A DNA stretch of 64,000 nt from G963667675 sp963667675 (GTDB lineage: Bacteria; Chloroflexota; Dehalococcoidia; Lucifugimonadales; UBA3495), in assembly GCA_963667675.1 (NCBI GenBank), contig OY763929.1, forward strand, positions 372,001-436,000, in the 5' to 3' direction. Position 1 is the stretch's first letter. Each line of letters opens with the position of its first letter. Positions 7,983 to 15,236 of this stretch are shown piece by piece. The position numbers and the translations under genes are program-made. The notes under the pieces were generated by a model, which saw only the letters and a program-made list of their open reading frames with translations, did not search any database and had not been told where the DNA came from.

Positions 7983-8005
7983 TAATTGATATGCTATATC
8001 AATTA
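7983..8005. promoter_or_regulatory. Perfect 10-3-10 palindrome, operator-like
   Basis: TAATTGATAT, spacer GCT, ATATCAATTA. This AT-rich dyad stands out in a GC-rich region, 128 bases upstream of the small-gene cluster at 8134. It has the size of a dimeric helix-turn-helix operator. No regulator gene is adjacent, so its protein is unknown. Confidence 0.5.
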
Positions 8006-8133
8006 CTAGCGGTCTATTGTGGCCACAGAACGAACAAGGAGGGGAGTGATGCGTCGTGACTGAGGGGCTGGGGGGTGAAGGACAGGAATCCATTAGCGAA
8101 CTAGAGCTTGAAGATCGATGCAGGAGGTGAAAC

Positions 8134-8328
8134 ATGGAGTTCTATAACGTGAAGACCAAGCAAAAGGTGGACATACCGGAGGGCGGCCTGAAGAAACGCA
8201 CCATGGTGCAGAAGAACGGCAAGCGCACCTACGCCGTTACCGCGGAAGAAAGCGGCACCAAGCTGGTCAGGTTTGTCAGCAAACAACAGTACGATGCCTT
8301 GCAGGCGCCTGAGGTCGATGGCTCCTGA
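8134..8328 (+). CDS. Small basic protein, 64 aa, unknown function
   Basis: A very strong ribosome site (GCAGGAGGTGAAAC) precedes the ATG. The protein is Lys-rich and predicted mostly beta: MEFYNVKTKQKVDIPEGGLKKRT, then YAVTAEESGTKLVRFVSKQQYDAL. A conserved-looking MEFYxVKxxxKVxIP opening and a KLVRFVSK core suggest a small folded domain. I have an impression of similar short proteins in Chloroflexota but no function. First gene of a tight three-gene group. Confidence 0.75.
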   Translation: MEFYNVKTKQKVDIPEGGLKKRTMVQKNGKRTYAVTAEESGTKLVRFVSKQQYDALQAPEVDGS

Positions 8329-8337
8329 GGAGACACT

Positions 8338-8826
8338 ATGTGGTGGTTCAAACAAGCGGTACTCCGTCCGACTTTCGCTGACGTCCAGGCGATGCACTCC
8401 TGGTTCCTGGAATACGAGCGGTTGGAGCCAGGGGTCAGGGAGCTGGTGCGGACGTTAAACCAGACCGACCTGGTAGAAACCCTCTCGTCCTGCGAAGGTC
8501 ATCCGGAGTTGCCGGACTGGTGGGAGGCCACTGGTGGAACGGCTTTCGTCCTGTGCCTGGTGACCAGTCCCAGCCGGTGGGAGGGGGCGCTGCACCGGTT
8601 ACGGCGGCTGGCCCAGGGCTGGAAGGACGTCCAATTGATAGTACAGGATGACGGGGAGCAGCGGGAGCAGTGGCTGGGGTTTCAAGTCAGCCGCGTCCAG
8701 CCAGAATTTGCCCGCAAAGCCCTGGACCAAGCCATCAGCCAGGCCAACGAGTTGATTAAAGAGTACTTGGACCGTGACGTCGCTGCCATAGCCTCAGCCC
8801 GACGCGGGCAGGAGGGCCATGCCTAG
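8338..8826 (+). CDS. Hypothetical protein, 162 aa
   Basis: Starts 9 bases after the preceding stop with GAGGAGACACT before the ATG, so it is co-transcribed. Soluble, Trp-rich (WWFKQ at the start, DWWEATGGT in the middle). Alpha/beta pattern: TLSSCEGHPE (about 46-55), a hydrophobic strand AFVLCLVTS, an Arg-rich helix, strand VQLIVQDD, and a long C-terminal helix from about 120. The SSCEGHP stretch could be a metal or catalytic loop. Not assigned to a family. Confidence 0.65.
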   Translation: MWWFKQAVLRPTFADVQAMHSWFLEYERLEPGVRELVRTLNQTDLVETLSSCEGHPELPDWWEATGGTAFVLCLVTSPSRWEGALHRLRRLAQGWKDVQLIVQDDGEQREQWLGFQVSRVQPEFARKALDQAISQANELIKEYLDRDVAAIASARRGQEGHA

Positions 8827-8902
8827 CAAGACGGTTCTCGCGGCCTGACAAGGGATGCAGGCCAGGCCAGGGAAACGGCCAACAGATTGACGGAGGTGTC
8901 CT

Positions 8903-9088
8903 ATGGAAGGACTAACTGCTTACTGCTTAGCGCTGCGCAGGAGGTGCGAGATACTGGAGCCCCGCGTAGTGATCCTGAAAAATGGCCGCAAGGCGGTACG
9001 GGGCCGGGCCAAAGATGCTCCCCAGTACACCGTCTTCCGAATTATGAGCGACTCTGAGGCGCAGCAGGTGGAGGCGCAGCTGAGTTAA
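8903..9088 (+). CDS. DUF5679-like small protein without the zinc-ribbon cysteines
   Basis: GGAGGTG sits 5 bases before the ATG. The pattern AYC-L..R..CEI..P..V.LKNGR.A..G...........FRI matches DUF5679 mini-proteins (AYCVKCR..KEI..P..VTLKNGR.A.QG.CP.CGT..FRI). Here the second Cys of the first pair is displaced, and the CPxCGT pair is replaced by AKDAPQYTV. It keeps the fold's conserved core but has probably lost zinc. The stop (9086-9088) overlaps the convergent purD stop by 4 bases. Confidence 0.55.
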   Translation: MEGLTAYCLALRRRCEILEPRVVILKNGRKAVRGRAKDAPQYTVFRIMSDSEAQQVEAQLS

Positions 9089-10374
9089 CATTGGTCCAGC
9101 TTGCCGATGTCGCGGCGGACGTAGAAGTCGCCGTGAACGTGGTGCAGGGCTTGCTCGACCACGTTTTCGGCTTGGGGGATTGTTTCGCCCGTGCCCAGTA
9201 TGGCGAGGGAGCGGGAGGTGGTGGTCAATAGGCGGCCCCCGTCGCGGTTGACGCGGGCGTAGTAGACCTGGGCGCCGAGGGCAGCTATCTTCTCGCTGTC
9301 TACGCGGAGGGGGACGCCGACTTTGGGGTCGGTGCCGTAGTCCGGCGGGACCACGTATTTGCAGACCGCGGCCTTGGCGTCGAAGCCGATGTTCAGCTTG
9401 TCCAGGGAGCCGGACATGACGGCGGCGCAAACGTCGGCCAAGTTAGTCTGCAGCAAGGGAATGACGTTGATGGCTTCGGGGTCGCCCAACCGTGCGTTGA
9501 ATTCCACGACCTTGACGCCGGCCGGGGTCAGCATGAACTGGCCGTATAGAACGCCTTTGTACTCGGCTCCCTCCTCTTTGACGGCCTGGACCACCCGGCG
9601 CACAATGTCCAGGGCAGAGTCGTAATCGGCCTGGCTGAGGAAGGGCAGCAGTCCGTCGGCCTGGGAGTATGACCCCATCCCCCCGGTGTTGGGGCCAAGG
9701 TCGCCCTCGAAAGCCCGCTTGAAGTCGCGCACCGCGGGCATGGGCGCGACGGTCCGGCCGTCGACGAAGCATTGCAGGGTGAATTCCTCGCCAATTAGCC
9801 GCTCTTCCACAATGACCCCGCCGCCGCCGCCGGTCGCCTGCTGGATCATTTCCCGGCCGTAGGCTATGGCCTCGGCTTTAGAGTCCAGGTGGACGCCCAT
9901 TACTTTCACGCCCTTGCCGCCGGTGAGGCCGTCGGGTTTCAGGGCGTAGTCTTTGCCGGTGGACGCGAGGAAGGCGGTGAGTTGACCTGCTTCCCGGAAG
10001 TGGTGGAATTCGACCCTGCCGGGCAGGTCGTGCTTCTCCATGAGCCGGCGGGCAAACAGCTTGGAGCTTTCCAGCCGGGCCGCGGCCTTCCTGGGTCCCA
10101 CGGAGGCGATGCCCAGCTTTTCCAGTTCGTCGCAGAGGCCCAGGGCGATGGGGTCGTCGGGGCCGATGAACGCCCAGTCGATGCGCTGCTCGCGGGCCCA
10201 TTGAGCAATGCGGTGAATGTCGGTCTCGGGGCAGCGGAGCCAGTCGTTGGACAGGTCGGCAATCCCCGGGGACTCGTTGCCCATGGCGGCGAACAACTCC
10301 AGCCCGGGGGTCCGGGTCAACGCTGCGGCGACTGCGTGTTCCCGCCCGCCGCCGCCGACCAGCAAAACGCGCAT
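9085..10374 (-). CDS. purD: Phosphoribosylamine-glycine ligase
   Basis: 429 residues, the standard GARS length. Starts MRVLLVGGGGREHA (N-domain Rossmann loop). ATP-grasp core: YALKPDGLTGGKGVKVM, the glycine-rich loop ATGGGGGVIVEE, DLGPNTGGMGSY (the purD signature) and EFNARLGDPE (metal/ATP). It makes GAR from phosphoribosylamine, glycine and ATP in purine synthesis. GAAGGAAG supports the start. It lies downstream of mazG on the same strand with 78 bases between. Confidence 0.97.
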   Translation of the reverse strand: MRVLLVGGGGREHAVAAALTRTPGLELFAAMGNESPGIADLSNDWLRCPETDIHRIAQWAREQRIDWAFIGPDDPIALGLCDELEKLGIASVGPRKAAARLESSKLFARRLMEKHDLPGRVEFHHFREAGQLTAFLASTGKDYALKPDGLTGGKGVKVMGVHLDSKAEAIAYGREMIQQATGGGGGVIVEERLIGEEFTLQCFVDGRTVAPMPAVRDFKRAFEGDLGPNTGGMGSYSQADGLLPFLSQADYDSALDIVRRVVQAVKEEGAEYKGVLYGQFMLTPAGVKVVEFNARLGDPEAINVIPLLQTNLADVCAAVMSGSLDKLNIGFDAKAAVCKYVVPPDYGTDPKVGVPLRVDSEKIAALGAQVYYARVNRDGGRLLTTTSRSLAILGTGETIPQAENVVEQALHHVHGDFYVRRDIGKLDQC

Positions 10375-10452
10375 GGACTTCCTTCACCTATGGGATTTTC
10401 GAGGTCGCCTAGCCGGGAATGACGGTCCAGGTCATTGGACCGATGAGCGTGC

Positions 10453-11262
10453 TCAGGCCCGCTGGGATTCGACCCGTTTGGCTTCCTGCCAGAGCTCTTC
10501 CTTGGCGTCTAAGGGAATCTGGGCGAAGTCGAGTCCCCGCTCCGTTGCCAGGCGCTCCATGGTCGTGTAGCGGGCCTGGAAGCGGCGGTTGGCCTGCCGC
10601 AGGGCGTCCTCGGCGCGGATTCCCAGCCACCGGGACAGATTGACCATGGTGAACAGCAAGTCGCCCAGCTCCAGGACCTTCTCTTCCTGGCTCGCCGCGC
10701 CGCGCAGCTCGTCGACCTCCTCGGCCACCTTGTCCAGCACGCCGGAGACGTCGTCCCACTCGAACCCGACCTTGGCCACCCGGTCCTGCATCAACTGGGA
10801 GTAGGCCAGGGCAGGCAGGTCCTTGGGGATGCCGTCCACGGGCGAAGCCGCTCCGCCTTCCGCCTTCTTCTCGGCCTGCTTCAGCCTCTCCCAGTTGCGC
10901 TCGGCATCCCAGGCGTCGGTGATGTCGACGTCGCCGAACACGTGGGGATGACGCCGCACCAGCTTTTGGTTGATGTGGGCCAGCACGTCGGCCAACTGGA
11001 AGGTCCCGGCCTCCCTGGCAATCTGGCCGTGGAACGCCACCTGGGCCAGCAGATCTCCCAACTCCTCGGAGAGAGCCTGGGGCGACTCCTGGTCGATGGC
11101 CTCCAGGACCTCGTAGCACTCCTCCAAGAGGTTGCGCTTCATGGTGGCGTGGGTCTGCTCCCGGTCCCAGGGGCAGCCGCCGGGGGCACGGAGCCGCTCC
11201 ACGATATCGACCAGGGTCTGGAACTTGCCCAGTTGGTCGTCAGTGTACTGGTCCCCGGCCAT
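10453..11262 (-). CDS. mazG: Nucleoside triphosphate pyrophosphohydrolase MazG
   Basis: 269 residues, the two-domain MazG size. Domain 1: LRAPGGCPWDREQTHATMKRNLLEECYEVLEAID (metal-binding EExxE/D pattern), ELGDLLAQVAFH. Domain 2: KVGFEWDDVSGVLDKVAEEVDEL, ELGDLLFTMVNLSRWL. It hydrolyses NTPs (house-cleaning or ppGpp-related). The ATG lies 7 bases after a TATAAT, so the mRNA is probably leaderless. Divergent from the membrane protein gene at 11352. Confidence 0.95.
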   Translation of the reverse strand: MAGDQYTDDQLGKFQTLVDIVERLRAPGGCPWDREQTHATMKRNLLEECYEVLEAIDQESPQALSEELGDLLAQVAFHGQIAREAGTFQLADVLAHINQKLVRRHPHVFGDVDITDAWDAERNWERLKQAEKKAEGGAASPVDGIPKDLPALAYSQLMQDRVAKVGFEWDDVSGVLDKVAEEVDELRGAASQEEKVLELGDLLFTMVNLSRWLGIRAEDALRQANRRFQARYTTMERLATERGLDFAQIPLDAKEELWQEAKRVESQRA

Positions 11263-11268
11263 GAGCGG

Positions 11269-11298
11269 ATTATAGACAGGGATGCGGTTGCCTCACAA
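11269..11298 (-). promoter_or_regulatory. mazG promoter (leaderless transcript)
   Basis: On the minus strand, TTGTGA (11298-11293), 18-bp spacer, TATAAT (11274-11269). Transcription would begin at or next to the A of the mazG ATG at 11262, and no Shine-Dalgarno is present. Confidence 0.6.
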
Positions 11299-11351
11299 GG
11301 GGCTGCAATGCTAACGTAAAAACGCCCCGCCCGCTGCGGCGGGAACCTCAA

Positions 11352-12104
11352 ATGCGTTTGCCCAGAATTCGAGTAAGCCTAATTTCGCGGGCGCCCCCCG
11401 CGTTGTTCGTCGTTGCGATACCCCTGTTCCTGATAACCGGCGCGGTCACCTGGGCTTTCAACAGCCCGGGGCTGTACCACGGGGGTTTCGAGCGTTACGA
11501 CGTTTCCCGGACCACCGGCATCACCGACGAAGACCTGCGGCAGGTGGCGGCGGATATACGCGGGTACTTCAATTCCGGGCAGGAGCCGCTGGAGGTGCGG
11601 ACGCGGGTCTACGGCGTGGAGCGTTCGCTGTTCAAGCCCAAGGAAGTGGTGCACATGCGGGACGTGAAGCGGTTGGTGCAGGGGGTGTATATCGTCGCCG
11701 CGGTTACGGCAGTGTACCTGCTGGCCTATGCCGGCGTGGGCTTTGCGCGGCACAGGCGGCGGTTCGCGGCGGACCTGGCTTGGCTGATGCTGTGGGGAGG
11801 TTCGCTGACCGCGGCCCTGATCCTGGCGGTGGGGCTGTTCGCTCTGGTGGGGTTCGACACGTTGTTCCTCAAGTTCCACCAGATCAGCTTCACCAACGAC
11901 TTCTGGCAGTTGGACAGCAGGACCGACTTCCTGGTGATGCTCTTCCCGCAGCAGTTCTGGTTCGACGCGACGATGTGGGTGGCTATGCGGGCGTTGATAG
12001 GCGCGGTGATTATCGGGGCGGGGGCGGGCGGGTACTTGGTGTACCTGCGGCGGAAGCGGCTACAGGCGTCCGGGGAGTCGGACGGCCGGGAGGAAGCAGG
12101 CTAG
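11352..12104 (+). CDS. TIGR01906/DUF1461-family integral membrane protein
   Basis: 250 residues with four to five transmembrane helices (about 17-36, 112-132, 145-168, 205-225). The periplasmic loop holds the family features: FNSPGLYHGGFERYDVSRTTGI and HMRDVKRLV before the second helix, then LFLKFHQISFTNDFWQLD and MLFPQQFWFDA. The family has no firm biochemical role. The C-terminus overlaps the convergent FmdB gene by 4 bases. Confidence 0.85.
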   Translation: MRLPRIRVSLISRAPPALFVVAIPLFLITGAVTWAFNSPGLYHGGFERYDVSRTTGITDEDLRQVAADIRGYFNSGQEPLEVRTRVYGVERSLFKPKEVVHMRDVKRLVQGVYIVAAVTAVYLLAYAGVGFARHRRRFAADLAWLMLWGGSLTAALILAVGLFALVGFDTLFLKFHQISFTNDFWQLDSRTDFLVMLFPQQFWFDATMWVAMRALIGAVIIGAGAGGYLVYLRRKRLQASGESDGREEAG

Positions 12105-12334
12105 TGGCAGTGGCCGCAGCCACCGCCGCCGCAATGCCCGCCTCCTCCACCCATGGGAGGCAGCGGGTCCGGGGCATCGTCGCCTGCGGAGCCGGCAGTA
12201 ATGGCCGCGAACACCGACAAGGTCCGCCGGGCGGGCTGCTCGCAGACGGGGCAATCAGCGCCCGAGGAACTCATGGGCTGGAGCTTTTCGAACTTGTGCC
12301 CGCAGGTGTCGCATCCGTATTCGTAGATTGGCAT
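12101..12334 (-). CDS. FmdB-family zinc-ribbon protein
   Basis: 77 residues: MPIYEYGCDTCGHKFEKLQ, then DCPVCEQPARRTLS gives the CxxC...CxxC ribbon of FmdB/regulatory-zinc-ribbon proteins. The tail is unusually Gly/His/Cys-rich (GGGGGHCGGGGCGHCH) and could bind extra metal. Function unknown in the family beyond a proposed regulatory role. Confidence 0.9.
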   Translation of the reverse strand: MPIYEYGCDTCGHKFEKLQPMSSSGADCPVCEQPARRTLSVFAAITAGSAGDDAPDPLPPMGGGGGHCGGGGCGHCH

Positions 12335-12483
12335 ATCGGGGTTCCCTCTAGAGCCGGGAGCTACCTTATCAAATTCGTCACTTGGTTAATGGCAAATGAC
12401 CTCTCAATGAATGTACCCGGAGGAGCCGGTCGCGTCAAGCTGGGGGCCGCCTCCAGGCCAGGTCCGACTCGAGGAACAGGCCG

Positions 12484-13977
12484 GTGATCCGGGCCATCGC
12501 CGCGAGCCGCAATTACAAGTGGTGGGTGTTCGGCACCCTGGGAATCAGCACCTTTTTGTCGGTGGTGGACCACGGCAGCGCGCTGGTGGCCCTGCCAAAC
12601 ATCGAGCTTCACTTCGGCACCGACTTGCCCACGGTCCAGTGGGTGGTCATCGGCTCCGCCCTGGCCATCAGCGCCCTGCTGCTCCCCATGGGACGCCTGG
12701 GGGACATGGTAGGGCGCAAGAACGTATACATCGCCGGGTTCTCGGTGTTCGTAGCGGCCTCGGCCGTCGCCGGCTTCTCTCCGACGTTGGAAGTGCTTAT
12801 CGGCGCCAAGGTCATCCAGGGCGTCGGGTCGGCCATGATCCAGGCCAACGCCATGGCGTTAATAATCTCGGTGTTCCCGGCGAGCGAGCGGGGCAAGGCC
12901 CTGGGTTCGCACCTGAGCTTCGTCGGCGTCGGCGCCATAGCCGGCCCGGCGGTGGGCGGGTTCCTAGTCGACGCGTTCAGCTGGCGGGCGGTGTTCCTGA
13001 TGCACCTGCCCATCGGCCTGGTGGCCATCGCGGTCACGGCCCTGATCATCAGGAGCGGCCAGGAATCCCAACGAAATGCAGAGGAGGACGGCGCCGGATT
13101 CGACTGGCTGGGAGCGGTGCTGTCGGGCCTGTTCCTGCTGGCGGCGCTGCTGATCATCGGCAACGGCCACCGGGCTGGATGGGCGTCTGAACAGGTGCTG
13201 GCGGGTTATGCAGCCGCGGCGCTGCTCCTGGCAACGTTCATCTGGTGGGAACTGCGGGCGCAATCGCCAATGCTGGACCTGCGGATTTTCCAGCGCAAGG
13301 CGGTGAGCCTGGGGGTTATTGCCGGCTGGCTGTCCTATTTGGGAGGAGCGGCCGGGCGCTTCATGATGCCCTTCTACCTGCAGCGGGTGTTGGAGTACAG
13401 CCCGCGGGACGTGGGACTGTTCATGATTCCCTCGGCGTTCTCCTTGGTCATCGTGGGGCCACTGGCCGGGAGCCTTTCTGACCGTTTTGGGTGGCGGCGA
13501 TTGACCACCGGCGGCCTGGCCCTGTCAGCCACGGGGGCGTTCATTATGGCCACCCAGTTAACCCCCCACTCGTCGGCGGCCCTGGTAGTGGGAGCGCTGA
13601 TGCTCCAGAGCATCGGCATAGGGATGTTCCAGTCCCCCAACAACAACGCGGTGCTGAGCGCGGTGGAGCGTTCCCGGTACGGAGTGGTGTCGGCGTTGAC
13701 CCAACTGGTGCGGAACTCGGCCAACGTGACCAGCGTCGCCGTAACCACCACCGTGGTAGTGGTGACCATGGGGTCGATGGGCGTGGAGCCAAGCCTGGAC
13801 GTGGTGTCGCCGGCGGTGTCCGACGCCTTCGTGGCGGGCCTGCACCGGGCCTTCTATCTGCTGGGCGGGCTATTGCTGGTGGGCGCGGTCATCTGCCTGG
13901 CCAGGGGAGAGCGGGCCGCGGCAGCGCCGCCTGCGGGCCGTCCGGCACAGGCAAGGGAGGCCGGGACTGTCAGGTAG
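12484..13977 (+). CDS. MFS drug-export protein, DHA2 (EmrB/QacA) type
   Basis: 497 residues with about 14 hydrophobic segments. Family signatures are seen: the N-terminal DxxxxxVALPxI motif (VVDHGSALVALPNIELHFG), WVVIGSALAISALLLPMGRLGDMVGRKN (motif A) and GVGAIAGPAVGGFLVDAFSWRAVFLMHLPIG (motif C and the DHA2 loop). A proton-driven exporter in the inner membrane. The start is GTG at 12484, preceded by GAGGAACAGG. No TetR-type regulator adjoins it. Confidence 0.9.
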   Translation: MIRAIAASRNYKWWVFGTLGISTFLSVVDHGSALVALPNIELHFGTDLPTVQWVVIGSALAISALLLPMGRLGDMVGRKNVYIAGFSVFVAASAVAGFSPTLEVLIGAKVIQGVGSAMIQANAMALIISVFPASERGKALGSHLSFVGVGAIAGPAVGGFLVDAFSWRAVFLMHLPIGLVAIAVTALIIRSGQESQRNAEEDGAGFDWLGAVLSGLFLLAALLIIGNGHRAGWASEQVLAGYAAAALLLATFIWWELRAQSPMLDLRIFQRKAVSLGVIAGWLSYLGGAAGRFMMPFYLQRVLEYSPRDVGLFMIPSAFSLVIVGPLAGSLSDRFGWRRLTTGGLALSATGAFIMATQLTPHSSAALVVGALMLQSIGIGMFQSPNNNAVLSAVERSRYGVVSALTQLVRNSANVTSVAVTTTVVVVTMGSMGVEPSLDVVSPAVSDAFVAGLHRAFYLLGGLLLVGAVICLARGERAAAAPPAGRPAQAREAGTVR

Positions 13978-14100
13978 CCCGGCAAGCTTGACACTCTCCG
14001 GCCCCGGTGTCAGACTACCTACCCGCGCCCCATGCCTGTTTCCCGGCAATCGCTGTTTGAGCCGGGTCTGGCCAGAGCGGGGCGATTGATGGAGAAGATT

Positions 14101-14307
14101 ATGGCTGACGTAAAGATCGAGGTGCGAGCCAACGGGCCCAACCGGGTGTACGGGCCCATCGAACTGGTAGACCAGGACGGGAACGCCTACAACGTACCCG
14201 AGGGCCGCTGGGTGTCTCTGTGCCGGTGCGGCCAGTCGGGCAAGAAGCCCTTCTGCGACGGCACCCACATGCGGTGCGGGTTCGAGGCCGAGTCCGCGGC
14301 CCAATAG
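14101..14307 (+). CDS. CDGSH-type iron-sulfur protein
   Basis: 68 residues. CRCGQSGKKPFCDGTH is the full CDGSH signature (C-x-C-x2-S-x3-P-x-C-D-G-T-H), the 3Cys-1His ligand set for a redox-active 2Fe-2S cluster. The ATG at 14101 (MADVKIEV) with GGAGAAG upstream is preferred over an in-frame ATG at 14032. A hairpin terminator follows. Confidence 0.9.
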   Translation: MADVKIEVRANGPNRVYGPIELVDQDGNAYNVPEGRWVSLCRCGQSGKKPFCDGTHMRCGFEAESAAQ

Positions 14308-14341
14308 CTCCCCAAGCCGCCGTCTCCCCCACAACAACTGC

Positions 14342-14372
14342 CTGCCCTCGCCTTGTGCCGAGGGCAGTTGTA
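14342..14372 (+). terminator. Hairpin terminator after the CDGSH gene
   Basis: CTGCCCTCG (14342-14350), 8-nt loop, CGAGGGCAG (14359-14367), then TTGTAT. The 9-bp stem can extend across a 4-nt bulge to CAACTG/CAGTTG. Confidence 0.7.
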
Positions 14373-14426
14373 TCATGGTAGTTGCCGAGGCCGCACTCCA
14401 AGGTCCGGCGTCTAGGAGGCTATAGG

Positions 14427-15233
14427 TTGTCTGAATTGGAAGAGAGATACGAAAAAGGCCAGTCGGTGCGCGCCGAGATGGCGCATGGGGACCCCAGCCT
14501 GTTCGCGCTGCCGGGCATCGACCAACTGGCGCCCGACCTGAAGCGCATCATCGACGAGTCCCTGTACGGCTCGATCTGGAGCCGACCCGGCCTGGACGTC
14601 AAGGAGCGGTGCATCTGCACCCTGGCCGCACTGATGGCGCTGGGGCAGATCCCCCCATTGCGGCGTCACATCGAGCGGGGACTGAACCTGGGGCTGCCGC
14701 CGGAGCAGTTGGTGGAAGTGTTCATCCTGATGACGTTTTACGTCGGCGTCCCGGCGGTGGAAACGGCCCTGCGGATAACGAAAGAGGTGTTCGAGGAACG
14801 GGGCATCCAGTTCACTCCCACCGAGTCGTACGACCCCAGCCAGTCGCCGAGGGACCTTTCGTACAAGGGCGCCCGCACCTACGAGCAGAACCTGGGAGAG
14901 ATGTACGTCTACGCCAACGACCACCCCATCTCCGAGGAAATCCAGTGGCTGATTTACGAGTACCACTGGGGCGCCATATATAACCGGCCCCACCTGGACG
15001 CCAGGACCAGGGCCATGTGCGCCCTGTCGGCAATGAGCGTTCAAGGACGGTACGACCGCTGGGTGCGCCGACGCATCGAAGGGGCCCTGCTGGTCGGGCT
15101 GACGCCGGCGGAAATCATGGAAGTGTTCATGCAAGTGCTCATGTACGGTGGATACTTCTCCACCAGCACGGTGATACAAATCGCCGGGTCGGTGTTCACC
15201 GAGCAGGGGCTGCTTCCCCCAAAGCAAAGCTAG
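14427..15233 (+). CDS. Carboxymuconolactone decarboxylase-like protein, tandem domains
   Basis: 268 residues with two related alpha-helical CMD-like halves: VKERCICTLAALMALG..LRRHIERGLNLGLPPEQLVEVFILMTFYVGVPA, then ARTRAMCALSAMSVQGRYDRWVRRRIEGALLVGLTPAEIMEVFMQVLMYGGYFS. Neither has the CxxC pair of AhpD, so peroxidase activity is unlikely and a decarboxylase or isomerase role fits better. TTG at 14427, with AGGAGG 7 bases before it, is preferred over the in-frame ATG at 14382, which has no ribosome site. The mmgE/prpD gene starts 3 bases after its stop, so the two are probably one catabolic operon. Confidence 0.8.
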   Translation: MSELEERYEKGQSVRAEMAHGDPSLFALPGIDQLAPDLKRIIDESLYGSIWSRPGLDVKERCICTLAALMALGQIPPLRRHIERGLNLGLPPEQLVEVFILMTFYVGVPAVETALRITKEVFEERGIQFTPTESYDPSQSPRDLSYKGARTYEQNLGEMYVYANDHPISEEIQWLIYEYHWGAIYNRPHLDARTRAMCALSAMSVQGRYDRWVRRRIEGALLVGLTPAEIMEVFMQVLMYGGYFSTSTVIQIAGSVFTEQGLLPPKQS

Positions 15234-15236
15234 GCC

